From: Desulfovibrio legallii
Lineage (GTDB): Bacteria > Desulfobacterota > Desulfovibrionia > Desulfovibrionales > Desulfovibrionaceae
Direction: 5' to 3'
Length of the DNA: 64,000 nt
NCBI RefSeq assembly: GCF_900102485.1
Contig: NZ_FNBX01000010.1
Location: 1-64,000 of the forward strand
Shown here: piece after piece, positions 36,380 through 47,054 of the stretch
Numbering within the stretch: position 1 is the stretch's first letter
Layout of the letters: every line of letters begins with the position of its first letter
Program-made: the position numbers and the translations under genes
The notes under the pieces: model-generated
Told to the model about the DNA's origin: nothing
Databases searched by the model: none
Seen by the model: the letters and a program-made list of their open reading frames with translations, nothing else

Positions 36380-37657
36380 TCAGTGTATCTCCACGGTGCT
36401 GCCGTCGCGCACCGTGGCGTAGACCTGTTTTTTGGTTTGCAAATTCCGCACCGGGATGGTGGCGCCCGGTTCTCCGTCGCTCAGGGCCTGGGCCTGGGTG
36501 GCGATGCGCAGGTTGCCGCGCGCGTAGATAAGGCTGACCACGTCGCCGCGGCGCACCATGAGCTGGCTTGCCAGGTCGCTCTGCAAAATGGGTTCGCCCG
36601 CGTTAAGCCCGCGGGTGAGCTGCCAGGGGCCGCCCCGGCCGTCCCAGGGCACGTCGCGCAGTTGCCCGGCGTTGACTTTGAGAAAGGTGACGGATTGGGC
36701 CGTGAGGGCGTCGCCTTTGTTCATGGCCTGGGCTGCGGCGGGCACGGTGATCCAGAGGGTCAGGCTGGCGGTGCCGGCCAGGCGGCGCAACACCGTGCCG
36801 TCGGCTTCCTCCACGGCAAAGCGCAGGGAGATGCGGCCGGGGGAAAGGCGGCCCGGCTCCAGCTGCACCCGCTGCTGGCTGTGGGCCAGAAAAATGTAGT
36901 CCGGCAGGCGAAAGTCGGTAAGATCGGCCTCGCCGGGCATGGCGGCCAGTTGCGGCGTCAGGCTTTTGACGACGTAGGCCCGCAGGTCGTCTTCCTGAAA
37001 GACCAGGCCCCCGCGTTGGATGGCCAGGGAGGTGGGCAAGATGCAGCGGGCGGCGATATCCGGCCCCAGGGCCTGGCGCAGAGCGTGGGAAAGGCGGGAA
37101 CGGTTGACCTGCAGGGGTTTGCCTTCCTGCGGGGGCGCGGGCCAGAGCGCCTTGGCGCTGAGCCGGCCCCACAGGGCCGGATCCATGCGGCCCAGGGGCA
37201 CGGCGATTTCGCCCAGCAGCACCGTGTCCGACCTGGTGACGGCGGCGGGCAGGATTTTGAGCCGCCAGTCGTCCTGGGTCAGGACGTTCACCTGACCTTC
37301 CGGGGCCAGCGGGGCCTGGCCGTTGGCCAGCAGGGAGCCGGTTTTGGCGGCGCGTTTGTCCTGGGCGTTGGGCGGCAGGGCGATGCGCGCCACTTGTTTT
37401 TGCGGGGTGAGCTGACGTTTGATCTGGCTGGGGGAACGCCGGTGATCGCGGTCGTTGTCCTGCCATACGGCCTGGGGTACGCCGGCCGTGGGCGCTGCCG
37501 GGACAGGCCGCGCCGCCAGGCAGAGCAAAGCCGCCGCCAGGCAGAACAAAGCCGCCGAACGGAGCCCGAAGCTGCCGTGCCGTGGAGCCTCCGGCCGTTT
37601 TGCCGGGGAATGGGGCCTACCGCCAAGCCATGCCAGGGCGCGCCGCATGATCCGCAT
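36380..37657 (-). CDS. flgA: Flagellar P-ring assembly chaperone FlgA
   Basis: This 425-residue protein is long for FlgA. A signal region (about 28-55) and a low-complexity stretch precede the SAF-like C-terminal domain (about 300-425, with INKG-like AMNKGDALTAQSVTF and PVRNLQTKKQVYATV). FlgA helps polymerise the FlgI ring in the periplasm. Extended forms occur in Desulfovibrio. It overlaps nothing: flgG ends five bases upstream, and flgH follows after 53 bp. Confidence 0.9.
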   Translation of the reverse strand: MRIMRRALAWLGGRPHSPAKRPEAPRHGSFGLRSAALFCLAAALLCLAARPVPAAPTAGVPQAVWQDNDRDHRRSPSQIKRQLTPQKQVARIALPPNAQDKRAAKTGSLLANGQAPLAPEGQVNVLTQDDWRLKILPAAVTRSDTVLLGEIAVPLGRMDPALWGRLSAKALWPAPPQEGKPLQVNRSRLSHALRQALGPDIAARCILPTSLAIQRGGLVFQEDDLRAYVVKSLTPQLAAMPGEADLTDFRLPDYIFLAHSQQRVQLEPGRLSPGRISLRFAVEEADGTVLRRLAGTASLTLWITVPAAAQAMNKGDALTAQSVTFLKVNAGQLRDVPWDGRGGPWQLTRGLNAGEPILQSDLASQLMVRRGDVVSLIYARGNLRIATQAQALSDGEPGATIPVRNLQTKKQVYATVRDGSTVEIH

Positions 37658-37662
37658 CTCCT

Positions 37663-38448
37663 TTAGCTGCGCTTGAGCTGCACCGCGATGCCCAGCATGG
37701 AGTCCGAGGTCTGAATGGACTTGGAGTTGACCTCATAAGCGCGCTGGCCCACGATCATATTGACCATTTCGTCCACCACTTCCACGTTGGACATTTCCAG
37801 AAAGCCCTGGGCCAGGGTGCCCACGTTGTCCGTGCCGGGCACGCCTTCCACGGCGTCGCCGGAGGCTTCGGTGGGGGTGAAGAGGTTGCGGCCGCGCGCG
37901 TCCAGGCCTGCGGGATTGATGAAGGTGTAGAGGGGAATTTCGGCCCCGGCCAGCTCCTGCCCCTGCGAATCCAGGGCGGCGATGTGCCCGGAAGAGGAGA
38001 TGGAGATGGTCTTGGTTTCGGCGGGCACGGCAAACTCCGGCTGGAGAATGTAGCCGTTGGCCGTGACCACGGTGCCGTCCTGGTTGAGCTTGAAGGAGCC
38101 CGCGCGGGTGTACATAAGCTCGCCGTTCACGTCCACCTGAAAGAAGCCGTCGCCTTCTATGGCCACGTCCAGGGAGTTGCCGGTGTTCTGGAAGTCGCCC
38201 TGGGTAAAGAACTTGTGCACGGCCGTGGGGCGAGTGCCCAGGCCCACCTGGATGCCCACGGGCACGCGGTTGTCGCCTTCAGTAATGGACCCGGCCATGC
38301 GCATGGTCTGGTACATAAGATCCTCAAACTCGGCGCGGCTTTTTTTGAAGCCCGTGGTGTTCACGTTGGCCAGGTTGTTGGAGATGACGTCTATGTTGAG
38401 CTGCTGGGCCACCATGCCGGTGGCGCCTGTCCAGAGGGAACGCATCAT
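37663..38448 (-). CDS. flgG: Flagellar distal rod protein FlgG
   Basis: This 261-residue rod protein starts MMRSLWTGATGMVAQQ, with AAGGAG nine bases upstream. The N-terminal NNLANVNTTGFKK and C-terminal EMVNMIVGQRAYEVNSK coiled segments are the rod/hook signatures. The length is normal. It follows flgF by 33 bp. Confidence 0.97.
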   Translation of the reverse strand: MMRSLWTGATGMVAQQLNIDVISNNLANVNTTGFKKSRAEFEDLMYQTMRMAGSITEGDNRVPVGIQVGLGTRPTAVHKFFTQGDFQNTGNSLDVAIEGDGFFQVDVNGELMYTRAGSFKLNQDGTVVTANGYILQPEFAVPAETKTISISSSGHIAALDSQGQELAGAEIPLYTFINPAGLDARGRNLFTPTEASGDAVEGVPGTDNVGTLAQGFLEMSNVEVVDEMVNMIVGQRAYEVNSKSIQTSDSMLGIAVQLKRS

Positions 38449-38481
38449 GGGGCAAACTCCTTACGGCGGTCTGCGGCGGGG

Positions 38482-39279
38482 TTAACCCTGCCGACGGCCC
38501 ACCTTTTCCGTGGCGTTGCGGTCCAGGCTGTCGGAGGTCTGCATGACCTTCTGGTAGGCCTCAAACTGCCGTTGCACTTCGATCATGTTGACCATTTCCG
38601 AAACAACCTCCACGTTGGCTGCCTCGGTGAAGCCCTGTTCCAGGCGCGCGCCGTCCAGGTAGGCGTTGCCTTCGGCCACCTGCACGTTCTGGCGCGGGCG
38701 GTAGAGGTTGCCGCCCTGTTTTTCCAGGTTCTGGAGGTTGTTCACGCTCACCAGGGCGAGCTGGTCCACCAGCGCGCCGTCGGCCAGCACCTGGCCGTCC
38801 CCGCTGATCTGGATGTTGCGCGTGCCCGGGGGGATGACGATGTTGCCGCCGCCCAGGCCCTGCACCGTGTAGCCTTGCGGCGTCATAAGCACGCCGTCGG
38901 CGTCAAGGGAAAAAGCTCCGCTGCGGGTAAGAAAGGCCCCCGTGGGCGTGTTGACGCGGAAAAAGGCGTTTTCGCCGTTGATGGCCACGTCCAGGGAATT
39001 GCCGGTGAACTGCATGGACCCCTGGGAGAAATCCGTGCGCGCCACGGCAATGCGCGACCGGGCGGCGTTGTGCGGTTCCGGAAACAGGGGCTTGGAGCGC
39101 AGGTTAAGGATGGGTTCGCGGATCTCGTCATGGGCGTAGGTGACCATGGTGTCCTTGAAGGCCAGGGTATCGCGCTTGTAGCCGCGCGTGTTCACATTCG
39201 CCAAATTATTGGCGATGAAATTCATCCGGTGTTCGGTGGTGAGCGCGCCGAAAAGCCCGCTGTACATGCCCGCCTGCAT
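38482..39279 (-). CDS. flgF: Flagellar proximal rod protein FlgF
   Basis: This 265-residue protein is homologous to FlgG. The start MQAGMYSGLFGALTTEHR has AGGAG seven bases upstream; a longer frame was rejected. NNLANVNTRGYKR and the C-terminal EMVNMIEVQRQFEAYQK are present. It is first in the flgF-G-A-H run. Confidence 0.95.
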   Translation of the reverse strand: MQAGMYSGLFGALTTEHRMNFIANNLANVNTRGYKRDTLAFKDTMVTYAHDEIREPILNLRSKPLFPEPHNAARSRIAVARTDFSQGSMQFTGNSLDVAINGENAFFRVNTPTGAFLTRSGAFSLDADGVLMTPQGYTVQGLGGGNIVIPPGTRNIQISGDGQVLADGALVDQLALVSVNNLQNLEKQGGNLYRPRQNVQVAEGNAYLDGARLEQGFTEAANVEVVSEMVNMIEVQRQFEAYQKVMQTSDSLDRNATEKVGRRQG

Positions 39280-39477
39280 AGTCTTGCTCCTTGGTTGGCG
39301 GCCGCGCGCGGTGGGGGGCGCGGCCGTCGTGCACGGGCCTGACGGCCCTTGGCGCAATTCTATGCAAAGAACGGGCCAGAGACGAAGCCGACTCCGGCCC
39401 GCGCCCGGCCTCCATACGGCGGGCCAGAGCGTGCCCCGGCAGTCCGCCCAGGGCTGTGGACGATGGCAGCGACGCTG

Positions 39478-40470
39478 TTACTGCGCCAGGCGCAGCACAA
39501 AGGGCAGGCTTTGCCGCACCAGAAGGAAAAAGATGGCCAGCAGGTTGAGCCAGAGGATGCGGCGCGGAGCGCGCAGGGCAAACAGCAGCGCCCAGCAGGC
39601 GATGGCCAGGGTCAGGGGAATGAGCCCCAGGGCCTGGGCGGCCACGTCCGGGGGCAAGGGGCCAGGGCGCAGCGAGACGCCCACAAACAGGCCCCAGCGG
39701 TCCAGGCAGCGGGGAATGTAGCCCAGCAGGGCCCACAGGGCGCACCAGCGGCCGGCCTTGCGCAAGGCGTCTTCGGCAGGCGGCGCGCCCTCGGGGCCGG
39801 TGCGCAGGCAGGTCAGGGCCAGCAGGGCCGCCGCTCCCGCCGGGGACAGGGCGGCAAACAGGTCATGGATGGAAGTGGAGAGCACGGCCTCGGCGGCGGC
39901 ACTCAGTTCCATGCCCTGGGGCAGGCCGGCGAAAGGCCAGCGCGGCAAGGCCAGGGCAGCGAAAAAGCAGCCCAGGGCCGCCAGGGCCAGGATGAGGCGG
40001 CTGCGGAATTCCGGCGCTTCCCATTGGCTCAGGGCCGGGTCCGGGGCGGTTTTTCTGCCTTTGACGCGGCGCTGGTCCGCTTCCGGCAGGGCGGGCAGGG
40101 GGGCGGCGGCGTCCGCTTTCAGATAAAAGAACAGGCAGACCATGCCCGCAAGCCAGGCCAGGGCTGCGCTGGTGGCGGGCAGCATGGCGGGGTGCAGGGG
40201 ATAGAGGCCCGCAAGCCCGGCCCAGCCGCGCAACTGCACGATCAGGCCCAGGTGGTCCCCCACGGCGCAGAAAATCCCCAGGGGGGCCAGGCGGAAGGCC
40301 AGACGGGCCATGCGTCCGGCTCCGAAGGCGCAGAGCCGGGCGTTGCCGCGCCGACCGGCCAGCAGGGTCAGGGCCAGGACGGCGGGGAGCCCGGCGGCGG
40401 CCGCCGCGCCCAGGGAAAGGATGCTCAAAAGCCATTGCCAGCAGAGAAGCCAGACGGGAAAAGTTTGCAT
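39478..40470 (-). CDS. Polytopic membrane protein of unknown function
   Basis: About 330 residues with seven or eight hydrophobic helices, rich in Leu and Ala, with charged loops (one about residues 125-150, KGRKTAPDPALSQWE). There are no recognisable catalytic motifs. The start is uncertain: the ATG at 40470 has AGGA 13 bases upstream, and an ATG 14 codons earlier is an alternative. It lies between the flagellar run and divergent mntP. It could be a lineage-specific flagellar or energy-related membrane protein, but nothing in the sequence shows this. Confidence 0.65.
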   Translation of the reverse strand: MQTFPVWLLCWQWLLSILSLGAAAAAGLPAVLALTLLAGRRGNARLCAFGAGRMARLAFRLAPLGIFCAVGDHLGLIVQLRGWAGLAGLYPLHPAMLPATSAALAWLAGMVCLFFYLKADAAAPLPALPEADQRRVKGRKTAPDPALSQWEAPEFRSRLILALAALGCFFAALALPRWPFAGLPQGMELSAAAEAVLSTSIHDLFAALSPAGAAALLALTCLRTGPEGAPPAEDALRKAGRWCALWALLGYIPRCLDRWGLFVGVSLRPGPLPPDVAAQALGLIPLTLAIACWALLFALRAPRRILWLNLLAIFFLLVRQSLPFVLRLAQ

Positions 40471-40656
40471 GGCCGCTTTTGTATCCTGTCCCGCACGCGC
40501 CCGCAAGCTCATCAAGTTCGCGTCCGAAGATGCGGGCCCCATATCTTGCCCCGCACGCGCAGGCCCGGCCGCGCGCCGCTTGCGGGGCGGCCCTTCCTGA
40601 CCTATAGTGCCGCAGTTACGCCCGTGTGGGGCCAACGCACAGCACAAGGTAGGGTT

Positions 40657-41241
40657 ATGACTGTTATCGCCGTTCTGGGGCTGGCCCTGGCTCTTTCCAT
40701 GGATGCTTTTGCCGTGGCCGTGGCTTCGGGCTGCGCCCTGCGCGCGCCCAGCCGACGGCAGTATCTGCGGCTTTCCGGGGCCTTCGGCTTTTTTCAGTTT
40801 GCCATGCCGGTGCTGGGTTGGGCCCTGGGGCTTTCCGTGCGCGGATACATGGAGGCCTGGGACCACTGGATCGCCTTTGTCCTGCTGGCCTGGATCGGCG
40901 GCAAAATGGTTGTTTCCGGCTCCGCCGCCTGGCGCGGGCGCGCGTCCTGTACGCGGCCCACAGTGGACCCGGCGGCCGGGCGCAATCTGCTCCTGCTGAG
41001 CGTGGCCACCAGTGTGGACGCCCTGGCCGTGGGGCTTTCTTTTGCCGTGCTGGGGGCCCCGGTCTGGGGCCCGGCGTTCTGCATCGGTTTGGTCTGCGCC
41101 ATGGTCACGGCCTGCGGCGTGTTTCTGGGCAAAACTCTGGCCAACACCTGCGCGCTCAACGCCTGGGCCGAGCTGCTGGGCGGGCTGACCCTGCTGGCCA
41201 TTGCCTGCAATATCTTGCGGGAGCACAACGCCTTCGGCTAG
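40657..41241 (+). CDS. mntP: Manganese efflux pump MntP
   Basis: This 194-residue inner-membrane protein has six helices in two repeats, each with the acidic motif: SMDAFAVAVASG near the N-terminus and SVDALAVGLSF in the middle. That double Asp is the Mn2+ pathway in the family. AGGG lies about six bases before the ATG. I looked for a yybP-ykoY manganese riboswitch upstream and could not recognise one; the gap holds two copies of CCCGCACGCGC. Confidence 0.94.
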   Translation: MTVIAVLGLALALSMDAFAVAVASGCALRAPSRRQYLRLSGAFGFFQFAMPVLGWALGLSVRGYMEAWDHWIAFVLLAWIGGKMVVSGSAAWRGRASCTRPTVDPAAGRNLLLLSVATSVDALAVGLSFAVLGAPVWGPAFCIGLVCAMVTACGVFLGKTLANTCALNAWAELLGGLTLLAIACNILREHNAFG

Positions 41242-41299
41242 GCTTTGCCCGCGGCCGCCTGCGGGCGGCTTTGCGCTGAACAATCGAAGGAGGATTGTT

Positions 41300-41710
41300 A
41301 TGGCAACCGTCAGCGCCACCTATCTGGGCGACCTGCGCGTGGAATGCGTCCACGAGCAGAGCGGCGTCAGGCTCATTACCGACGCCCCTACAGACAACCA
41401 GGGCAAGGGCGCGTCCTTTTCGCCCACGGATCTCTGCGCCACGGCTCTCGGGGCCTGCGCCATGACCATCATCGGCATTTACGCCCAGAGCCACGGGGTG
41501 GACGTCACCGGCGCAAAAATGCGCATTGCCAAGACCATGAGCGCCAACCCGCGCCGCATCGGCAAGGTGGAGGTGGTCTTCGAGATGCCCGATAAGGACT
41601 ATTCGGACAAGGAAAAGGCCATTATGGAGCGCTGCACCCAGACCTGCCCTGTGCACCTGACCCTGCACCCGGATGTGGAGCAGATTTTTACCTTCCACTG
41701 GCAACGCTGA
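41300..41710 (+). CDS. OsmC-family protein, paralogue 1
   Basis: This 136-residue OsmC/Ohr-fold protein has AAGGAGGATT before the ATG. The two reactive Cys of the family are in DLCATALGAC (about 51) and CPVHLTL (about 115). OsmC proteins reduce organic peroxides through such a Cys pair, though many YhfA-like relatives have unknown substrates. It is followed 77 bp later by a second, closely similar OsmC gene. Confidence 0.9.
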   Translation: MATVSATYLGDLRVECVHEQSGVRLITDAPTDNQGKGASFSPTDLCATALGACAMTIIGIYAQSHGVDVTGAKMRIAKTMSANPRRIGKVEVVFEMPDKDYSDKEKAIMERCTQTCPVHLTLHPDVEQIFTFHWQR

Positions 41711-41787
41711 GCGGGGCGCGCCCGCCCGTCTGCACCTTCCGCACCTTTGCCGCGCGGTCCGACCGCGTGTTTTTTATGGAGGTTCCC

Positions 41788-42201
41788 ATGACCAACGCCA
41801 GAATCAGATATCTCGGCAACATGCGCATGGAATGCGTGCACCCCGGCAGCGGCGCGCGGCTGGAAGTCACGCCCACCAAGGAACACGGCGGCCAGGAGGA
41901 CTCTTTCTCCCCCGTGGACCTCTGCGTGGCCTCCCTGGGCTGCTGCGCTTCCACGGTCATCGCGGGCTATGCCGCCCACCACAACCTGGATGTGACGGGC
42001 ATGGAAACGGAAGTGAGGGCCGCCATGCATCAGGGCTCGCCCGCGCGCCTGGGCCGGGTGGAGGTAATCTTCCACATGCCGGACCAGCCCTTCAGCACCA
42101 AGGACAAGACCGTTCTGGAGCGCGTGGCCCTTACCTGCCCCGTGCACCACAGCCTGCACCCGGATGTGGAGCAGGTGTTTACCTTTGACTGGAAGAAGTA
42201 G
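41788..42201 (+). CDS. OsmC-family protein, paralogue 2
   Basis: This 137-residue protein is paralogous to the preceding gene and shares ECVH, DLCV-type, CPVHHSLHPDVEQVFTF and other segments. It keeps both family Cys (DLCVASLGCC, with an extra Cys, and CPVH). GGAGG lies six bases before the ATG chosen; two earlier in-frame codons were rejected. It likely arose by tandem duplication. GlmU follows after 34 bp. Confidence 0.9.
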   Translation: MTNARIRYLGNMRMECVHPGSGARLEVTPTKEHGGQEDSFSPVDLCVASLGCCASTVIAGYAAHHNLDVTGMETEVRAAMHQGSPARLGRVEVIFHMPDQPFSTKDKTVLERVALTCPVHHSLHPDVEQVFTFDWKK

Positions 42202-42235
42202 GGACCGTCTGTCCGCCGTCTTCAAGGAGCAAGCC

Positions 42236-43588
42236 ATGCCGAAAACTGCGGCGTTGATTCTGGCTGCGGGCAAGGGCACCCGCATGCATTCCGACAAGCC
42301 CAAGGTGCTGCAGACCCTTTTGGGCGAGCCCATGCTGGCCTGCGTGCTGGAGGCCCTGCGGCCGGTTTTCGGCGAGGACGTCTGGATTGTGACCGGGCAC
42401 CGGGCCGACCTGGTGCGGGCCGCCTTCCCCGATGCGCGCTTTGTGCTGCAGGAAGAACAGCTGGGCACGGGCCACGCCCTTATGCAGGCCCTGCCCGCGC
42501 TGACCGAGGCGGGGTGCAGCCATGTGCTGGTGGTCAACGGCGATGTGCCCCTGCTTTCAGAGGCGCTGGCGCGGCATTTTCTGGCCGAAGCCATGGGCGC
42601 GGACCTGGCCTTCGCCACTATTGAAGTGGACAATCCCGGCGCATACGGCCGGGTAGTGCGGCAGGGGGATGTTGTGACGGCCATTGTGGAGGCCAAGGAC
42701 TACGACCCCGCCCTCATGGGGCCCGCGGGCAACGAGGTCAACGCGGGCATGTATCTGTGCTCCCTGTCCGCGGCGGCGCGCTTGCTGCCCCAGGTGAGCA
42801 ACAGGAACAAGAGCGGGGAATACTACATCACCGATCTGGTGGGCCTGGCCGCGGCCGGGAAGTACCGGGTGCGCGGCGTGCGCTGCGGCCGGGACGCGGC
42901 CCTTCTGGGCGTCAACTCCCCGCGGGAGCTGGCGCAGATGGAAGAAACCCTGCGCGCCGCCATTGTGGAGGGCCTGCTGGAAGCCGGAGTGCTGCTGCAC
43001 GCCCCCGCAGCCGTGCGGGTGGGCCCGCGCGCGCGGGTGGAGCCGGGCGCAGAGCTTACGGGCCCGTGCGAAATCTACGGCGCAAGCCTGGTGGCCCGCG
43101 GCGCCAGCGTGGCCTCGCACTGCGTTATCCGGGATTGCGAGCTGGCCGCCGGGGCCGAGGTGCGTTCCTTCTCGCACCTGGAAGGAGCCGTGGTGGGGCC
43201 CGGCGCGCTGGTGGGGCCCTTTGCCCGCCTGCGGCCCGGCGCCGTGCTGGAGGAGGCCTCCCATGTGGGCAACTTTGTGGAGCTCAAAAAAGCCCGCCTG
43301 GGCAAGGGGGCCAAGGCCAACCACCTCAGCTATCTGGGCGACGCCGAAATCGGCGCGGGCAGCAATATCGGCGCGGGCACCATCACCTGCAACTACGACG
43401 GCAAACACAAGTACCGCACCGCCATCGGCGAGCGCGCCTTTATCGGCAGCAACACGGCCCTGGTAGCGCCCGTCAGCGTGGGCGCGGGCGCGTTGGTGGG
43501 GGCGGGCTCTGTGATCACCAAGGACGTGCCCGATGGCGATCTGGCCATAGCCAGGGGCAAACAGAAGAACCTGCCCCGCAAGGGCTAG
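42236..43588 (+). CDS. glmU: Bifunctional GlcNAc-1-P uridyltransferase/acetyltransferase
   Basis: This 450-residue enzyme makes UDP-GlcNAc for peptidoglycan and LPS. The uridyltransferase domain (about 1-230) has LAAGKGTRMHSDKPKVLQ, and the C-terminal left-handed beta-helix (about 250-450) carries acetyl-CoA-site segments such as NYDGKHKYRT and GSNTALVAPV. AAGGAG lies seven bases before the ATG. A terminator follows. Confidence 0.98.
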   Translation: MPKTAALILAAGKGTRMHSDKPKVLQTLLGEPMLACVLEALRPVFGEDVWIVTGHRADLVRAAFPDARFVLQEEQLGTGHALMQALPALTEAGCSHVLVVNGDVPLLSEALARHFLAEAMGADLAFATIEVDNPGAYGRVVRQGDVVTAIVEAKDYDPALMGPAGNEVNAGMYLCSLSAAARLLPQVSNRNKSGEYYITDLVGLAAAGKYRVRGVRCGRDAALLGVNSPRELAQMEETLRAAIVEGLLEAGVLLHAPAAVRVGPRARVEPGAELTGPCEIYGASLVARGASVASHCVIRDCELAAGAEVRSFSHLEGAVVGPGALVGPFARLRPGAVLEEASHVGNFVELKKARLGKGAKANHLSYLGDAEIGAGSNIGAGTITCNYDGKHKYRTAIGERAFIGSNTALVAPVSVGAGALVGAGSVITKDVPDGDLAIARGKQKNLPRKG

Positions 43589-43640
43589 CCGCTCGCGGCC
43601 CCGCGCCGCCTGGCGGGGGCGCGGCTTCCGGCAGGGCGCA

Positions 43641-43670
43641 AAAACCCTCGGCGGTTGCCGGGGGTTTTTT
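43641..43670 (+). terminator. Rho-independent terminator after glmU
   Basis: AAAACCC and GGC pair with GCC and GGGTTTT around a GGTT loop, ending in TTTTTT. It lies about 50 bases after the glmU stop codon. Confidence 0.85.
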
Positions 43671-43728
43671 ACGGGCCAAAGGCATCTCCTTTCTTGCCAA
43701 GGGGCTGGCTCGGTGCTAGATTGAGGCC

Positions 43729-43974
43729 ATGGAACTTCTGGAACAGCTCGAAAAGCAAGTCGCGGCACTTTTAGACAGACTCGACCGCCTCAAGACGGAA
43801 AATGCGCGTCTGCGCACGGAGTCTGCCGCTATGGGGGCGGATAAGGCCGCGTTGGAAGAGGAAAACCTGAGATTGCTGGAAGCTCTTGAAAAAGAGGAAC
43901 AGACGCGTAAGGCGGCCCTTGGCCGCATCGACGCCCTGTTGCACGATATTCAGGAGCACGACAGCGTCGAGTAG
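43729..43974 (+). CDS. zapB: ZapB-like cell-division coiled-coil protein
   Basis: This 81-residue protein is almost entirely coiled coil, with heptad leucines from residue 3 to about 70 (LEQLEKQVAALLDRLDRL). Position directly before zapA and the length support a ZapB-like role in the Z-ring. The name is inferred from context; E. coli ZapB is unlinked. Confidence 0.8.
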   Translation: MELLEQLEKQVAALLDRLDRLKTENARLRTESAAMGADKAALEEENLRLLEALEKEEQTRKAALGRIDALLHDIQEHDSVE

Positions 43975-43980
43975 GACTCT

Positions 43981-44253
43981 GTGAATCAGGATGCCATCAA
44001 CCTCTCCGTTCTCGGGTTGAGCGTCGATTTCAAACCCGGCGCGGACATGAGGCGCGTGCGGGAAGCTGTCCAGCTGTTGGAAGAACGGTATGCTGACCAG
44101 GAGCAGAGGTTCTCTAAAAGGCAGACCAAGGATATTCTGCTGACCTTTCTGGCCCTTGGGCTGGCGGATGATTTGTTGCAAGCGCAGAAGGAGCTCGCCG
44201 CGTTGCGCCATGGGGTGCACGGCCTGCTTTCAAAGATAGAGGAGTCCGCGTGA
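43981..44253 (+). CDS. zapA: Cell division protein ZapA
   Basis: This 90-residue FtsZ-bundling protein starts at GTG six bases after zapB ends. The N-terminal SVLGLSVDFKPGADM and the C-terminal helical dimer segment (about 25-85) fit ZapA. The 6S RNA gene follows within about ten bases, the arrangement seen in many proteobacteria. Confidence 0.88.
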   Translation: MNQDAINLSVLGLSVDFKPGADMRRVREAVQLLEERYADQEQRFSKRQTKDILLTFLALGLADDLLQAQKELAALRHGVHGLLSKIEESA

Positions 44254-44263
44254 CTCCCCGGCG

Positions 44264-44447
44264 TTTCCCTGGGGTGTGCGTGATTTATGCCTCGGTGCTA
44301 ACCTGACAAGTGTTGTTAAAGGGGGCCGTCACTGTTCCTCGTGTGCACGCCCGGCGCGACCGGGAAGCCTGAGAGGGGCATACAGGCGCCCGACCTGGAT
44401 ATCCAGGTTTCTGTACCGCAAGCATGACACGGCGCTCTGGGGAATCG
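44264..44447 (+). ncRNA. ssrS: 6S RNA (SsrS)
   Basis: The 5' end TTCCCTGGGGTGTGCGTG (from 44265) pairs along its length with CACGGCGCTCTGGGGAA at 44428-44444, the long closing stem of 6S RNA. Between lie a central bubble region and the conserved-type element CCGGGAAGCCTGAGAG, then a hairpin GACCTGG-ATAT-CCAGGTT. The size (about 184 nt) and the location right after zapA fit. 6S RNA binds and inhibits the housekeeping polymerase in slow growth. A terminator follows at 44471. Ends are approximate. Confidence 0.85.
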
Positions 44448-44470
44448 CAATCTTTCCCCGGTGTTGAGGT

Positions 44471-44497
44471 GTTCCGGCTCCGGCCGGAACGCTTTTT
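44471..44497 (+). terminator. Terminator downstream of 6S RNA
   Basis: GTTCCGG and CCGGAAC at 44471-44490 pair with a short loop and are followed by GCTTTTTC. It ends the zapB-zapA-6S transcript. Confidence 0.85.
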
Positions 44498-44656
44498 CTG
44501 TGCAACGCCATCCTCGCGCCGCGTATGGCGGCCATCCAGCCCAGGCAGCAGCCCCCTTGGGGCCCCATTGCTACGGCTTCCGGCGTCGGTCGGTTGCCGG
44601 TGTTCTCCGGGCCGGCCCGCGGCTGGTCCCGTCTTGATAAAAGAGAGGCTGGATTC

Positions 44657-46212
<1,556 letters not shown>

Positions 46213-46216
<4 letters not shown>

Positions 46217-46812
46217 TTCCTGCCGGCGCGGGCTTCGGCCCCTTTCTTGTGCTTGATCTGGCGGCCGGCTTCATGCTGGCCGCCGCCGCATCCGGCCTGG
46301 CGCGCGCGGGCGGCAGCCGCTCCGGCGGCGCGCTGGCCCTGGCCTGCCTGGCCGGGACCGCCGCGCCCCTGCTGCGCGATACCCTCCTGGGCCTGCCCCT
46401 CCTGGCCCTGGATCAGCCCGCCTACCTGGCCGCCGCCCTGACCGGTGGCCTGGCGGGCCTGCCCCTGCCCCGTCTGCGCCGCGCCGGCCTGTGCCTTGCC
46501 CTGGCCGACGCCCTTGGTCTGGCCCTGGCCACCGGCCTTGCGGCCGCCAAGGGCGCGGTTCTGGGCCTGGGGGCCGCTGGCGTGCTGCTCCTGGCGCTGC
46601 TCTCCGGCCTCGCCGGGGGCCTGGTGCGCGATACGCTCCTGGGCAATACCGCTCTGGCCATGGAAGAAGATCTTTACGCCACGGCCGCCGCCCTGGGGGC
46701 CGTGGTTTCCCTGGCCTGCGTCTGGCATGCCCGTCTGCCCCCCTGGCAGTGCGCTCTGGCCGGCGCAGCCTGCATTCTGCTGCTGCGCGCCTTCCGCCTG
46801 CGGCGGGCGTAG
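46213..46812 (+). CDS. TRIC/UPF0126-family membrane protein
   Basis: This 199-residue protein has about seven hydrophobic helices in two repeats with the family signature, LLRDTLLG (about 55) and [11 protein letters not shown] (about 138). These match the TRIC-type (YadS/YicG) cation-channel family, although the sequence is unusually Ala/Leu-rich. The GTG start overlaps the rny stop (GTGA). Its TAG stop codon at 46810-46812 begins the sequence TAGGGCGG. Confidence 0.8.
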
Positions 46813-46869
46813 GGCGGATTCTCAGGTGAAAACTTTTCTCTCCGCCAGCAAGGCGACAGGCGCACCTTA

Positions 46870-47000
46870 CCCTGTCATGGCCGCTGCGCAAGCAAACGCC
46901 CCCCGTGCAGGCGTAAGCGCAATGTATTTGCGTTGTTAAGCGCAGAAATGAGCGCATTGTGAGCTTTGAGAATGCATATTCTCAAAGCTACTCTGCTCTA
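46870..47000 (+). repeat. Dispersed palindromic repeat, copy D
   Basis: Shares GGCGTAAGCGCAATGTATTT, GTTGTTAAGCGCAGAAATGA and CTACTCTGCTCTA with the other copies. The terminal hairpin arms are AGCTTTGAGAAT (46962-46973) and ATTCTCAAAGCT (46978-46989), where an A-T pair of copy C is replaced by G-C on both sides. The left part is degenerate and may extend to 46810. Confidence 0.88.
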
Positions 47001-47054
47001 AAGAGAACCAGACGCTTCTCTCCGCTTCTTTTCCCGCAAAAAAAAACAGCGGGT

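Noticed and set aside
40520..40656. yybP-ykoY manganese riboswitch upstream of mntP
   Set aside because: The conserved loop sequences were not found, only a short duplicated CCCGCACGCGC.
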